64,000 bases of DNA from positions 62,001 to 126,000 of the forward strand of contig CAJLHF010000002.1 in NCBI GenBank assembly GCA_905206365.1, given 5' to 3'. Of this stretch, positions 43,146 through 50,484 are shown in pieces. This stretch comes from an uncultured Sutterella sp. (GTDB lineage: Bacteria; Pseudomonadota; Gammaproteobacteria; Burkholderiales; Burkholderiaceae_F). Below the pieces are notes generated by a model, which saw only the letters and a list, made by a program, of their open reading frames with translations, did not search any database and was not told where the DNA came from. The position numbers and the translations under genes were made by a program. Positions within the stretch are counted from its first letter, which is position 1, and each line of letters starts with the position of its first letter.

Positions 43146-44933
43146 TCAGTAGGAGATGGGGGTTTCGTCAGCTTCGGAAGCGGCGTCCGTGTCGGTTTCG
43201 AACGATGCGGGTGAGACTTCGGTTCCGGTCGTTTCGGGTGCTATCGTCTCGACGGAGGTGCTCGGCATCGGCAACGTCTCGGCCCGATCGATGACGGGAG
43301 CGCTTAACGATCCCGATACGGGCGCGGGCACGGCCGGCCGTGCAACGGGCGGGCTCGGTGGCAAGTCTGCGGGAACGTCTTCGGTGCGGATGAGAATCGA
43401 GGTCACGGTCGGCCGGCTGGGCGTTTCCACGGTGGTGCCCGCTTCCGGTAGGGGGGCGGGCGCAACGGGAGGCTCGGGCAGGGCGATCTTCGGCATGTCG
43501 CCCGGAACGGCGAGCTCCTTGGCGGGTACTTCCACAAGCATGCCCGACTTCACCACGACGGTTCGGGGGACGCGGGCCACGACGGCGGAGACGTCCCGAT
43601 TGAGCGTGAGCGCGCCCGTTTCGCCGTAATACTGGATGTTGTGACGGTGACTCGCCCACTGTCGAGCCATCTCGTAAGCGTCGACCCCGAGCGCGAAGAG
43701 CCGCTTGGCCGAGAGCGAATACGGCATGGCCGTAGCAAAGCGCGCTTCGAACCCTTCGGCGTCGTAGCGCACGAGGAGGGGGCACTCCGTGAAGACGAGA
43801 TTGTCGAGGTCGTATGCGAGCGCGGTGGCCGAAGAGCTCGTACGCGGGTCGCCCGGGTTGGTGACGGAGCTCGCCCAAATGCGCATGCGTTGCGGAAGGC
43901 GGTTGCGAACGAGCCCCGCGGTTTGAGCGTCCATGGCCAGGAGCGCGGACGCAAACGGGGGTTCGGCCGTGGCGACTTTGGCGCGGCGCTCCGATTCGAT
44001 GGCTCGAATGCGACTTTTCTGTCGGCGGGCGGCTGCGCCGTCCGCCGGCTTCTCGGCGTGCAGGGCGGCGATGCGTTGCTGGAATTCCGCCTCGTCCTCG
44101 GCGGAGAGCGAGGGCTCAAGCTGCTTTTGTAGTGCGGGGAGTTCCTCGGTCGAGACGACGAACACTTCGTAATCGACGAGCTTTTCACGCAATACTCGTT
44201 CGTAAGCCGAGCAAATGCGTGTTTCCCAGACGCCGTTCGTCGTGAGCAGAGCGATCTTTGGAGCGCTCCCGCGCTCGGTATGCTCGGGCAGTGCCTGCAC
44301 GGCCAGTCGCGCGATGTATTCCGCTTCGCTTTCCGTGGACATCGACATCATGATGAGGTTTTGAGGCGCCGTCGTGCTTTTTTCGGGTACGGCGTTGAGA
44401 GCCACCACGGGAATCGGGAGCGACGTACGCGTGGCCAGCGCATCGACGAGGTCGCGCTGTAGAGGACCGACGACCACGTCCGCTCCCGACATGACGGCGG
44501 CGTCGATTTGCTCGTCGACCGAACCGCCAGCCCCGGCGGTCACGGTCAGGATCGTGGCCGGACGGGCGCTCGTCTTGCTTGCCGCCACGAGACCGTTGGC
44601 AACGGTCCGGGACGCAGAGAGGAAAGCCGAACCATCGGGCGGGAGCAGGTAGGCAATGGTGAGCGTGCGGCGGTTGTCCACTTCGACGGCGGGAAGGCTC
44701 GTTGCCGAAGCGTCGACGAACGTCGCGTCGTTCGGTCTGGTGTTAGGTTGCGGCGTGTCGAATTCCGGAATCGTAGCGGTGGGAGTTCCGACGGGGGCGT
44801 CCGAAGAAATTTCGACGACGGCCGGCGGCATCCGAACGTCGAGAGGGGCGGTTTCAGCTCCCGTTGTCAAAACGGGTAAAGTTAGAAGAACACACCCCCA
44901 CGCATGGTGGGCGGATACGGATGGACGAGACAC
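43146..44933 (-). CDS. LpoA-like penicillin-binding protein activator
   Basis: A 595-residue exported protein with a periplasmic-binding type I fold in the middle (about 90-430; TIAYLLPPDGSAFLSASRTVANG, then SGADVVVGPLQRDLV, ALGVDAYEMARQW), as in LpoA-type activators of penicillin-binding protein 1A. Its place, back-to-back with rsmI, is the arrangement of yraL-lpoA in E. coli and supports the call. A C-terminal extension of about 120 residues is rich in Pro, Ala, Thr and Val and probably disordered. The N-terminus is uncertain: I use GTG 44933, giving a weak hydrophobic core (CVLLTLPVLTTG) but no clear lipobox. Confidence 0.72.
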   Translation of the reverse strand: MSRPSVSAHHAWGCVLLTLPVLTTGAETAPLDVRMPPAVVEISSDAPVGTPTATIPEFDTPQPNTRPNDATFVDASATSLPAVEVDNRRTLTIAYLLPPDGSAFLSASRTVANGLVAASKTSARPATILTVTAGAGGSVDEQIDAAVMSGADVVVGPLQRDLVDALATRTSLPIPVVALNAVPEKSTTAPQNLIMMSMSTESEAEYIARLAVQALPEHTERGSAPKIALLTTNGVWETRICSAYERVLREKLVDYEVFVVSTEELPALQKQLEPSLSAEDEAEFQQRIAALHAEKPADGAAARRQKSRIRAIESERRAKVATAEPPFASALLAMDAQTAGLVRNRLPQRMRIWASSVTNPGDPRTSSSATALAYDLDNLVFTECPLLVRYDAEGFEARFATAMPYSLSAKRLFALGVDAYEMARQWASHRHNIQYYGETGALTLNRDVSAVVARVPRTVVVKSGMLVEVPAKELAVPGDMPKIALPEPPVAPAPLPEAGTTVETPSRPTVTSILIRTEDVPADLPPSPPVARPAVPAPVSGSLSAPVIDRAETLPMPSTSVETIAPETTGTEVSPASFETDTDAASEADETPISY

Positions 44934-44952
44934 AACCAAAACCTCGAGTGCT

Positions 44953-45840
44953 ATGTGGTCTGAAAACGCTTTGATCAAACAGGCCGGCCTCCCGGAGCAG
45001 GAGCTTCCGGCCGGTGCTTTCTATATCGTGGGTCTGCCGATCGGTAATGTCGGAGACATCACGCTTCGGGCCCTTTGGGTGCTTTCCCACGCGGATGCGG
45101 TTGCTGCTGAGGATACAAGAGAAACGCGCAAGTTGCTTGATCGCTTCGGTCTAGACGTGCGGCTCTTGTCGGTGCGGGAGCACAACGAACGGCACGGCGC
45201 CGATCAGATCATAGCTTTGCTCGAGCAAGGGAAGCGCGTCGCACTGGTGACCGATGCGGGTACGCCCGCCGTTTCCGATCCGGGCGCCCGCGCCGTGGAT
45301 GCGGTGCGCAAGGCGGGGTACCGTGTCGTTCCCGTTCCGGGCGCAAGCGCCGTCGTGACGGCGCTTTCGGCGGCGGGTCTTCTCGGACAGGGGTTCACGT
45401 TCGCGGGGTTCGTGCCGCCGCAAGCCAAAGCACGGCGCAAGGCGCTTGAGATTCTTGCGGCTCGCCCCGAACCCTTCGTGCTCTACGAGGCGCCGCACCG
45501 TATCGTCGATCTCCTGCAGACGCTCGCCGAAACCGTAGAGCCCGAGCGCGGTATCGTCGTGGCTCGCGAGATCACGAAGAAATTCGAAACGTTCGTCAAA
45601 CTTCGGGGCGACGAACTGAGTGCTTGGGCCCGCGCGCACGAGCCCCGCGGCGAGTACGTCGTGTTGGTCGACGCGCCCGTCATTCGCAACGAGGAATTGA
45701 GCGAAGCCGACATGAAGTGGATTCGGGCGCTCGGCGAGGAGTTGCCCGCGTCGCGTTTGGCCGCGGCCGCGGCCAAAGCGACGGGTTTGCCGCGTCAGAA
45801 AATCTACGCGCTTCTCGCCAAATCGGAGGACGACGCGTAA
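44953..45840 (+). CDS. rsmI: 16S rRNA (cytidine-1402 2'-O)-methyltransferase
   Basis: SAM-dependent methyltransferase of the tetrapyrrole-methylase fold, 295 residues. Signatures: YIVGLPIGNVGDITLRAL, AAEDTRETRKLL, and VTDAGTPAVSDPG. ATG at 44953 gives an 18-residue lead before the first strand, as in E. coli RsmI; the frame is open upstream only as a shadow of the lpoA-like gene. The two divergent starts are 19 bases apart, so the promoters must overlap the opposing coding regions. ppk2 follows 48 bases downstream. Confidence 0.95.
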   Translation: MWSENALIKQAGLPEQELPAGAFYIVGLPIGNVGDITLRALWVLSHADAVAAEDTRETRKLLDRFGLDVRLLSVREHNERHGADQIIALLEQGKRVALVTDAGTPAVSDPGARAVDAVRKAGYRVVPVPGASAVVTALSAAGLLGQGFTFAGFVPPQAKARRKALEILAARPEPFVLYEAPHRIVDLLQTLAETVEPERGIVVAREITKKFETFVKLRGDELSAWARAHEPRGEYVVLVDAPVIRNEELSEADMKWIRALGEELPASRLAAAAAKATGLPRQKIYALLAKSEDDA

Positions 45841-45888
45841 GGCGCCCGGGCGGTCGGTGCTCGTCCCCAACACACCAAGGAGAGTCGG

Positions 45889-47022
45889 ATGGTCAAAAAC
45901 GAATCTTCATCGAGCGACCCTCGGGCCGCCGAAAAGCCGACGGCGTCGCCCCGCGTCGTTCCGCCCTATGAGAACGAGCGGGTCGAGCGTCCCCCTCGCT
46001 TTCGTACGACTCGCGATGTCGTCAATTACGTCAAGCGCGAAATGACCTTGCGCGGGTACGCGCGCAAAGAGGACCTGATCGAAGAGATTCTCTCTGGGCA
46101 GGCGGGCGTGGACCGGGAGGCCATTTTGCGTTCGTTGCTCCGTAGGGTCGTCAAAGGCAAGACGAAGAAAGATGCCGACGAGGATCAATTGAATCCCGAC
46201 TGGCGCTCGGGGGCGTACCCGTACGTGAGTCGGATGAAGCGCAAGACCTACGAGGCCGAGAAGTATCGCCTGCAGGTCGAACTTCTGAAGCTTCAGGCCT
46301 GGGTTCGGGAAACTGGTCAGAAGGTGGTGGTGATTTTCGAAGGCCGCGATGCGGCGGGCAAAGGCGGAACGATCAAACGCTTCATGGAGCACCTCAACCC
46401 CCGTTCGGCGCGGGTTGCGGCGCTCTCCACGCCGACTGAAACCGAACGCGGTCAGTGGTACTTTCAACGCTACGTTCAGCACCTGCCAACCCGGGGCGAG
46501 ATCGTATTTTTCGACCGCTCGTGGTACAACCGCGCGGGCGTCGAGCGCGTGATGGGCTTTTGCACCGACGAGGAGTACCGGGAATTCATGCGACAGGTTC
46601 CCGAGTTCGAACGCAATCTCGTTCGCTCCGATACGTATCTCATCAAATTCTGGTTCTCGGTGAGCCGCGAGGAGCAACGTCGACGCTTTCAGGAGCGGCA
46701 GGTTCACCCGTTGAAGCGCTGGAAACTTTCGCCCATCGACCTTGCGTCTCTCGACAAATGGGATGACTACACGCGGGCCAAAGAGGCGATGTTCCTTGCT
46801 ACCGATACGTCGGAAGCGCCGTGGACGGTGGTGAAGTCCGACGACAAAAAGCGAGCTCGCCTCAATGCCATGCGCTACGTGTTGCACGCGATTCCGTACG
46901 CCAACCGCGACCTTGAGGCGGTGGGCAAGGTCGATCCCCTGATCGTCGGGCGTGCGAGCACTATGTTCGAAGCGGCCGAGCCGCACGGAGAGAATCTCTC
47001 GTCGGGCGAGAAACCTGCCTGA
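45889..47022 (+). CDS. ppk2: Polyphosphate kinase 2 family protein
   Basis: Polyphosphate:nucleotide phosphotransferase, 377 residues. PPK2 domain from about 115 onward: Walker A GRDAAGKGG at 152-160, Walker B/lid EIVFFDRSWYNRAGVERVMGF, and WKLSPIDLASLDKWDDYTRAK. It is a single-domain (class I or III) enzyme with an N-terminal extension of about 110 residues that includes a helical, possibly DUF4332-like or regulatory region. The substrate (ADP or GDP versus AMP) cannot be told from the sequence by eye. Ribosome site AGGAGAG precedes the ATG. Followed by two parS sites. Confidence 0.92.
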   Translation: MVKNESSSSDPRAAEKPTASPRVVPPYENERVERPPRFRTTRDVVNYVKREMTLRGYARKEDLIEEILSGQAGVDREAILRSLLRRVVKGKTKKDADEDQLNPDWRSGAYPYVSRMKRKTYEAEKYRLQVELLKLQAWVRETGQKVVVIFEGRDAAGKGGTIKRFMEHLNPRSARVAALSTPTETERGQWYFQRYVQHLPTRGEIVFFDRSWYNRAGVERVMGFCTDEEYREFMRQVPEFERNLVRSDTYLIKFWFSVSREEQRRRFQERQVHPLKRWKLSPIDLASLDKWDDYTRAKEAMFLATDTSEAPWTVVKSDDKKRARLNAMRYVLHAIPYANRDLEAVGKVDPLIVGRASTMFEAAEPHGENLSSGEKPA

Positions 47023-47034
47023 CGGCACGTCGCA

Positions 47035-47050
47035 TGTTTCACGTGAAACA
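47035..47050. other. parS site 1 (ParB binding), perfect consensus
   Basis: TGTTTCACGTGAAACA is the 16-bp bacterial parS consensus, here without a mismatch, 13 bases past the ppk2 stop in non-coding DNA. ParB binds such sites for chromosome segregation. parB and parA are not in the window. Confidence 0.9.
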
Positions 47051-47103
47051 CGATTCCGTTGCTCGGGGTACCGGATTGTTGCGTCGGGATCCGCACCAAT
47101 GCA

Positions 47104-47129
47104 AAACGCCCTCCGGTCGGAGGGCGTTT
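47104..47129. terminator. Bidirectional terminator between ppk2 and CBS gene
   Basis: AAACGCCCTCC and GGAGGGCGTTT form an 11-bp stem with a GGTC loop; T3-4 follow on either strand. Its right arm runs into the second parS site. Confidence 0.7.
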
Positions 47130-47140
47130 CACGTGAAACG
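47125..47140. other. parS site 2 (ParB binding)
   Basis: CGTTTCACGTGAAACG keeps the full 14-base core GTTTCACGTGAAAC and differs from the consensus only in the outermost pair. It lies 90 bases from site 1, in the same intergenic region, and overlaps the terminator stem. Confidence 0.85.
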
Positions 47141-47154
47141 TGGCGGCGAAAACC

Positions 47155-47616
47155 TCAGGGGTCCGAGCGCAACGCGACTTCTCGGGTCTTTGACGAATGG
47201 ATGTTTCGAACGAGGCTGCCGAGCAGTTCGGAGAGTTCTTCGATCAGATTCGAATTGGAAATCACACCGACAAGCTTGCCGGTTTCGTCGACGATCGGAA
47301 GGCGGCGCACGCCGAACTCGCGCATGCGGGCGAGGGCGGTCACCATGCCTTCGTTGGGGGCGGCGGTGACGACGGGAGCCGTCATGATGTCTTTGACCGC
47401 AAGCTTTTCGGGATCGAGGCGACGGGCGACGACTTCGATGGCGATGTCGCGGTCGGTGATCATGCCGATCGGTTTTTGGGCTTCGTCGACGACCACGAGG
47501 CTACCGACGTGTTCGAGACGCATCTGAGCGGCGCAATCGACGATGTTTTTGTCGGCTTTGATGGTGGCCACCTCATGGACGGCCATGTCGATGACTTTCA
47601 GGGAACGGGTGCGCAT
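47155..47616 (-). CDS. CBS-domain protein
   Basis: A 153-residue protein made of two CBS domains (residues about 8-65 and 75-132), of the small stand-alone BON/CBS-less type often annotated as inosine-5'-monophosphate-dehydrogenase-related. Visible CBS features are VGSLVVVDEAQKPIGMITDRDIA and VRRLPIVDETGKLVGVIS. It likely binds adenine nucleotides; partner unknown. ATG at 47616 chosen over an upstream TTG. It is downstream of ttcA on the same strand with a 98-base gap. Confidence 0.85.
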   Translation of the reverse strand: MRTRSLKVIDMAVHEVATIKADKNIVDCAAQMRLEHVGSLVVVDEAQKPIGMITDRDIAIEVVARRLDPEKLAVKDIMTAPVVTAAPNEGMVTALARMREFGVRRLPIVDETGKLVGVISNSNLIEELSELLGSLVRNIHSSKTREVALRSDP

Positions 47617-47714
47617 GGGCGACAACTCTGGTTAAACGAGCCGCCGAGCGGCTCAGTGAAGACGGTAGTTCGATTGTATCCAAATCGACGGGGAGGACGA
47701 GCCGCGGCGGCCGA

Positions 47715-48611
47715 TCAGTCGTCCGACTCGTCGTCGGCGCCCAGAGGGGCGAGCGCGTTGAAGTTATAGAGACGCCGGTCCATGAGGTGCGAGGGCGAAA
47801 CGCGCTGCAGGCTCATGAAAATGTTGTAAATGCGACCGGGGAATTCGCGGTCCCACTCGCGGATGAGCTCCTTCACTTCCTGACGTTTCAGATTTTCCCC
47901 CGCGCCGCAAATGCCCTTGCCTGCGAGCGGGTAGGCGCGCGCCTTGGCGAGCTTTTCCGTCTCGTACTCGCGCACGTACGCAAGCGGCCGGATCACGATG
48001 TTTTTTCCATCGTCGCTGCGAAGCACGGGTGGCATGGCCTTCATGCGTCCGCCGTAAAAGAGGTTGAGAAGGAGCGTGCCCACGATGTCGTCCATGTGGT
48101 GCCCGAGCGCGATCTTGTTGCAACCGCGCTCCTGCGCAACGCGGTAAAGAATGCCGCGACGCAGGCGGGCGCAGAGCGAGCAGACGTTCTTCCCTTCGGG
48201 GATCAGACGCTGAATGATCGAATAAGTGTCCTGATCTTCGATGTGATAGGGCACGCCCGTCGAGGCCAGCCACGCGGCGAGCGCTTCGCGGGGAAAGGCG
48301 GGGATGTGCTGGTCGACGTTGACGGCTTCGAGTTCGAAGCGAATCGGTGCTCGTTGCTGCAAAACGCGCAGCGTGTCAAGGAGCACGTAACTGTCTTTGC
48401 CGCCGCTCATCGCCACCATGACGCGGTCGCCGTCTTCGATCATGTTGAAGTCGGTAATGGCCTGCGCGGTGAGTCGAATCACGCGTTTTTCGAGTTTTTT
48501 TTGCGAAAACGAAAGTTGATTGCGCGCGGAAAGCGTCATCTGTTTGACCGGCGTGTCGGTACGAAAGACGGGATCCGAAACGAGCGAGAAATGGATGGGA
48601 GTTTCAGGCAT
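47715..48611 (-). CDS. ttcA: tRNA 2-thiocytidine-32 synthetase TtcA
   Basis: Iron-sulfur enzyme that thiolates cytidine 32 of certain tRNAs. The 298-residue protein has the PP-loop SGGKDSY, the paired cysteines in CSLCARLRRG and the third conserved cysteine in GICGAGENLKRQEV. Length is normal. Starts 21 bases after folB. An aspartate-rich C-terminus (ADDESDD) is present. Confidence 0.95.
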   Translation of the reverse strand: MPETPIHFSLVSDPVFRTDTPVKQMTLSARNQLSFSQKKLEKRVIRLTAQAITDFNMIEDGDRVMVAMSGGKDSYVLLDTLRVLQQRAPIRFELEAVNVDQHIPAFPREALAAWLASTGVPYHIEDQDTYSIIQRLIPEGKNVCSLCARLRRGILYRVAQERGCNKIALGHHMDDIVGTLLLNLFYGGRMKAMPPVLRSDDGKNIVIRPLAYVREYETEKLAKARAYPLAGKGICGAGENLKRQEVKELIREWDREFPGRIYNIFMSLQRVSPSHLMDRRLYNFNALAPLGADDESDD

Positions 48612-48632
48612 ACGGGTGTCGGTCGGAGGTGA

Positions 48633-49055
48633 TCAAGAACGGGGATCGGGTCTGCGCCAGACTTCGAGGCCGACCGATTCGACGTCGGCGTAGGCTTCGA
48701 GCTTGGCGGAGGCCACCCGAACGAGGAGGATGTCGGGGTGGGTGCAGAGTGCGTCGGCCATGCGGTCGACCAGTGTTTCCTGCAGGTCGATGTGCCCGGA
48801 AAGGGCGGTCGTGCGCATTGCGTCAACGATCCAATCGTAGTTGAGGACGTTTTCCAGACGGTCCTGCGTCGGACGCAAAGGCACCCAGACGTCGCAGTCG
48901 AGTCGTACTTTCTGAAGGCGGTTTCGCTCGTGCTCGTAGGCGCCGATGGCGCATTGAAGCGTAAGGCCCCGAACGCTGATGCGTCGGGACGTGAAGCGGA
49001 GGTCGTCGGGAATCGTTAAGGCAAACACGGTGAAGCGTCCGGCAAAAACGCACAT
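48633..49055 (-). CDS. folB: Dihydroneopterin aldolase/epimerase FolB
   Basis: Folate-pathway enzyme, 140 residues. The core starts at about residue 25 (RRISVRGLTLQCAIGAYEHER), with KVRLDCDVWVPL and NVLNYDWIVDAM as in FolB. The first 25 residues are extra relative to FolB (about 120), so the true start may be the GTG near 49028; the ATG 49055 has no clear ribosome site. Operon with ttcA downstream, a common betaproteobacterial pairing. Divergent from the DUF2905 gene. Confidence 0.85.
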   Translation of the reverse strand: MCVFAGRFTVFALTIPDDLRFTSRRISVRGLTLQCAIGAYEHERNRLQKVRLDCDVWVPLRPTQDRLENVLNYDWIVDAMRTTALSGHIDLQETLVDRMADALCTHPDILLVRVASAKLEAYADVESVGLEVWRRPDPRS

Positions 49056-49091
49056 TCTAGCCGCGGGGACGATCGGTACAATGGACGAACT

Positions 49092-49283
49092 ATGCGTTGG
49101 TTTCTTGTTCTCTTCGTTCTGTTGCTCGTGCTGCTTTCCTGCATGCCCTTTCTCTCCAAGTTCGGGCTCGGCCGTCTGCCGGGAGACCTGAACTTCACGG
49201 TGTTCGGGCGACGCATCGAACTGCCCTTCATGAGCACGATTCTGCTCGCGGCCGCGGCGTTCGTTATCGCCCGTCTCATCTGA
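49092..49283 (+). CDS. DUF2905 small membrane protein
   Basis: A 63-residue protein with two hydrophobic segments (about 3-20 and 47-62) joined by the DUF2905 core SKFGLGRLPGDLNFTVFGRRIELPF. No function known. A TACAAT nine bases before the ATG (49077-49082) could be the -10 of a nearly leaderless transcript. Divergent from folB. Confidence 0.85.
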   Translation: MRWFLVLFVLLLVLLSCMPFLSKFGLGRLPGDLNFTVFGRRIELPFMSTILLAAAAFVIARLI

Positions 49284-49297
49284 GGGCGAGGGACGGG

Positions 49298-50440
49298 TTA
49301 CGAGCGTTGAGCTCGTTCGTGCTCAAGATGCTCCGCACACGCGAGGAGCGCTTCGAGTCGAGCCGCGCGAACGGCCCCGGGAATGGCACGGGGTTCGGTC
49401 TGAGCTTTAGCAACGGTCCCCGCATCAATCGAGGTCCATGCGCCGAGGAGCTTCGAGAGCTCGCCCGGCGACCACCGGACGGAGCGACCTTCGACCTCCG
49501 CGATTCGCGAGTGGAAAAGAAGCAACGCTTCGGCGCGTTCCCGGCGGCGAACGACGTCAATTTTCTCGAAGACCCGAGCCGCGGTTTCGGGAGTGTTCAT
49601 GCCGAAAAGCGCGTCGCGTTGCGACCAGAAGGTTTGGGCCAGACTCAAAGCGGACGCTGGTGCGCGAACGGATTTCAGAAAGCGCAGTGCCGCATCTCCC
49701 GTTTTGGCGCCCGAAGTGAGGGCGAGAAGCCGCAGATCCAACGAAGCTTTGTCGCGGGCGAGTCGCTCCAAAAGCGCTCGTACGGAAGGTGTGAGCGCGA
49801 TGTCGGCGTAAAGACGCGGCCAAAAGCCGCAGGCTTCAAGTTCGTCGAGCATGCGCAAGGGCGCCGCGGACAAGAGGCCGCGGGAGATTTCCGAGAAAAT
49901 CCGCTCGGGAACAAGCGCGTCGACTTCACCTGCGTCCACCATACGGCGCATGAGGGCGAGCGTTTCGTCGGCCACGTGAAAGTCGGGAAACCGCGCCGCA
50001 AAGCGGGCTGCACGCAGGATGCGAACAGGGTCCTCTTCAAAGGCCGGACTGACGTGCCGAAGTCGCCGGGCTTTCAAGTCTTCAAGCCCACCGTAAGGAT
50101 CGATCAACCGTCCGTCGTCGTCAAGTGCCATGGCGTTGATCGTCAGATCGCGACGGCGGAGATCCTCTTCCAACGTGACATCGGGGGCTGTATGGAATAC
50201 GAATCCGTGGTAGCCCGGAGCGGTCTTGCGCTCCGTGCGGGCGAGCGCGTATTCCTCGTGGGTTTGGGGGTGGAGAAACACCGGGAAGTCGTTGCCGACC
50301 GGCAGGTAGCCGCGGGCCAGCATCTCTTCTGGCGTAGCTCCGACCACCACCCAGTCGCGGTCGCTCGGAGGTTGGGGGCGGCCCGTGAGATGGGCCAGAA
50401 GTCGATCGCGGACACAGCCGCCGACAAGATAGACGTGCAT
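49298..50440 (-). CDS. cca: CCA-adding tRNA nucleotidyltransferase
   Basis: Adds or repairs the 3' CCA end of tRNA. The 380-residue protein shows the class II nucleotidyltransferase motifs: VGGCVRDRLL, DRDWVVVGATPEEM, RRDLTINAMAL and RILRAARFAARF. It is shorter than E. coli Cca (412) and I see no HD phosphohydrolase motif in the C-terminal half. ATG at 50440 begins at the conserved MHVYLVGG; a longer upstream frame is a shadow of slt. Ribosome site weak. It follows slt after 44 bases, probably in one transcript. Confidence 0.94.
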   Translation of the reverse strand: MHVYLVGGCVRDRLLAHLTGRPQPPSDRDWVVVGATPEEMLARGYLPVGNDFPVFLHPQTHEEYALARTERKTAPGYHGFVFHTAPDVTLEEDLRRRDLTINAMALDDDGRLIDPYGGLEDLKARRLRHVSPAFEEDPVRILRAARFAARFPDFHVADETLALMRRMVDAGEVDALVPERIFSEISRGLLSAAPLRMLDELEACGFWPRLYADIALTPSVRALLERLARDKASLDLRLLALTSGAKTGDAALRFLKSVRAPASALSLAQTFWSQRDALFGMNTPETAARVFEKIDVVRRRERAEALLLFHSRIAEVEGRSVRWSPGELSKLLGAWTSIDAGTVAKAQTEPRAIPGAVRAARLEALLACAEHLEHERAQRS

Positions 50441-50484
50441 GACGATGGGACCGCACCGAACGGGGCGGCAAACGATAAAGGCAT

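Noticed and set aside
47034..47369. A plus-strand frame beginning MFHVKH
   Set aside because: This start is the usual accidental translation of a parS site; the rest overlaps the CBS gene on the other strand.
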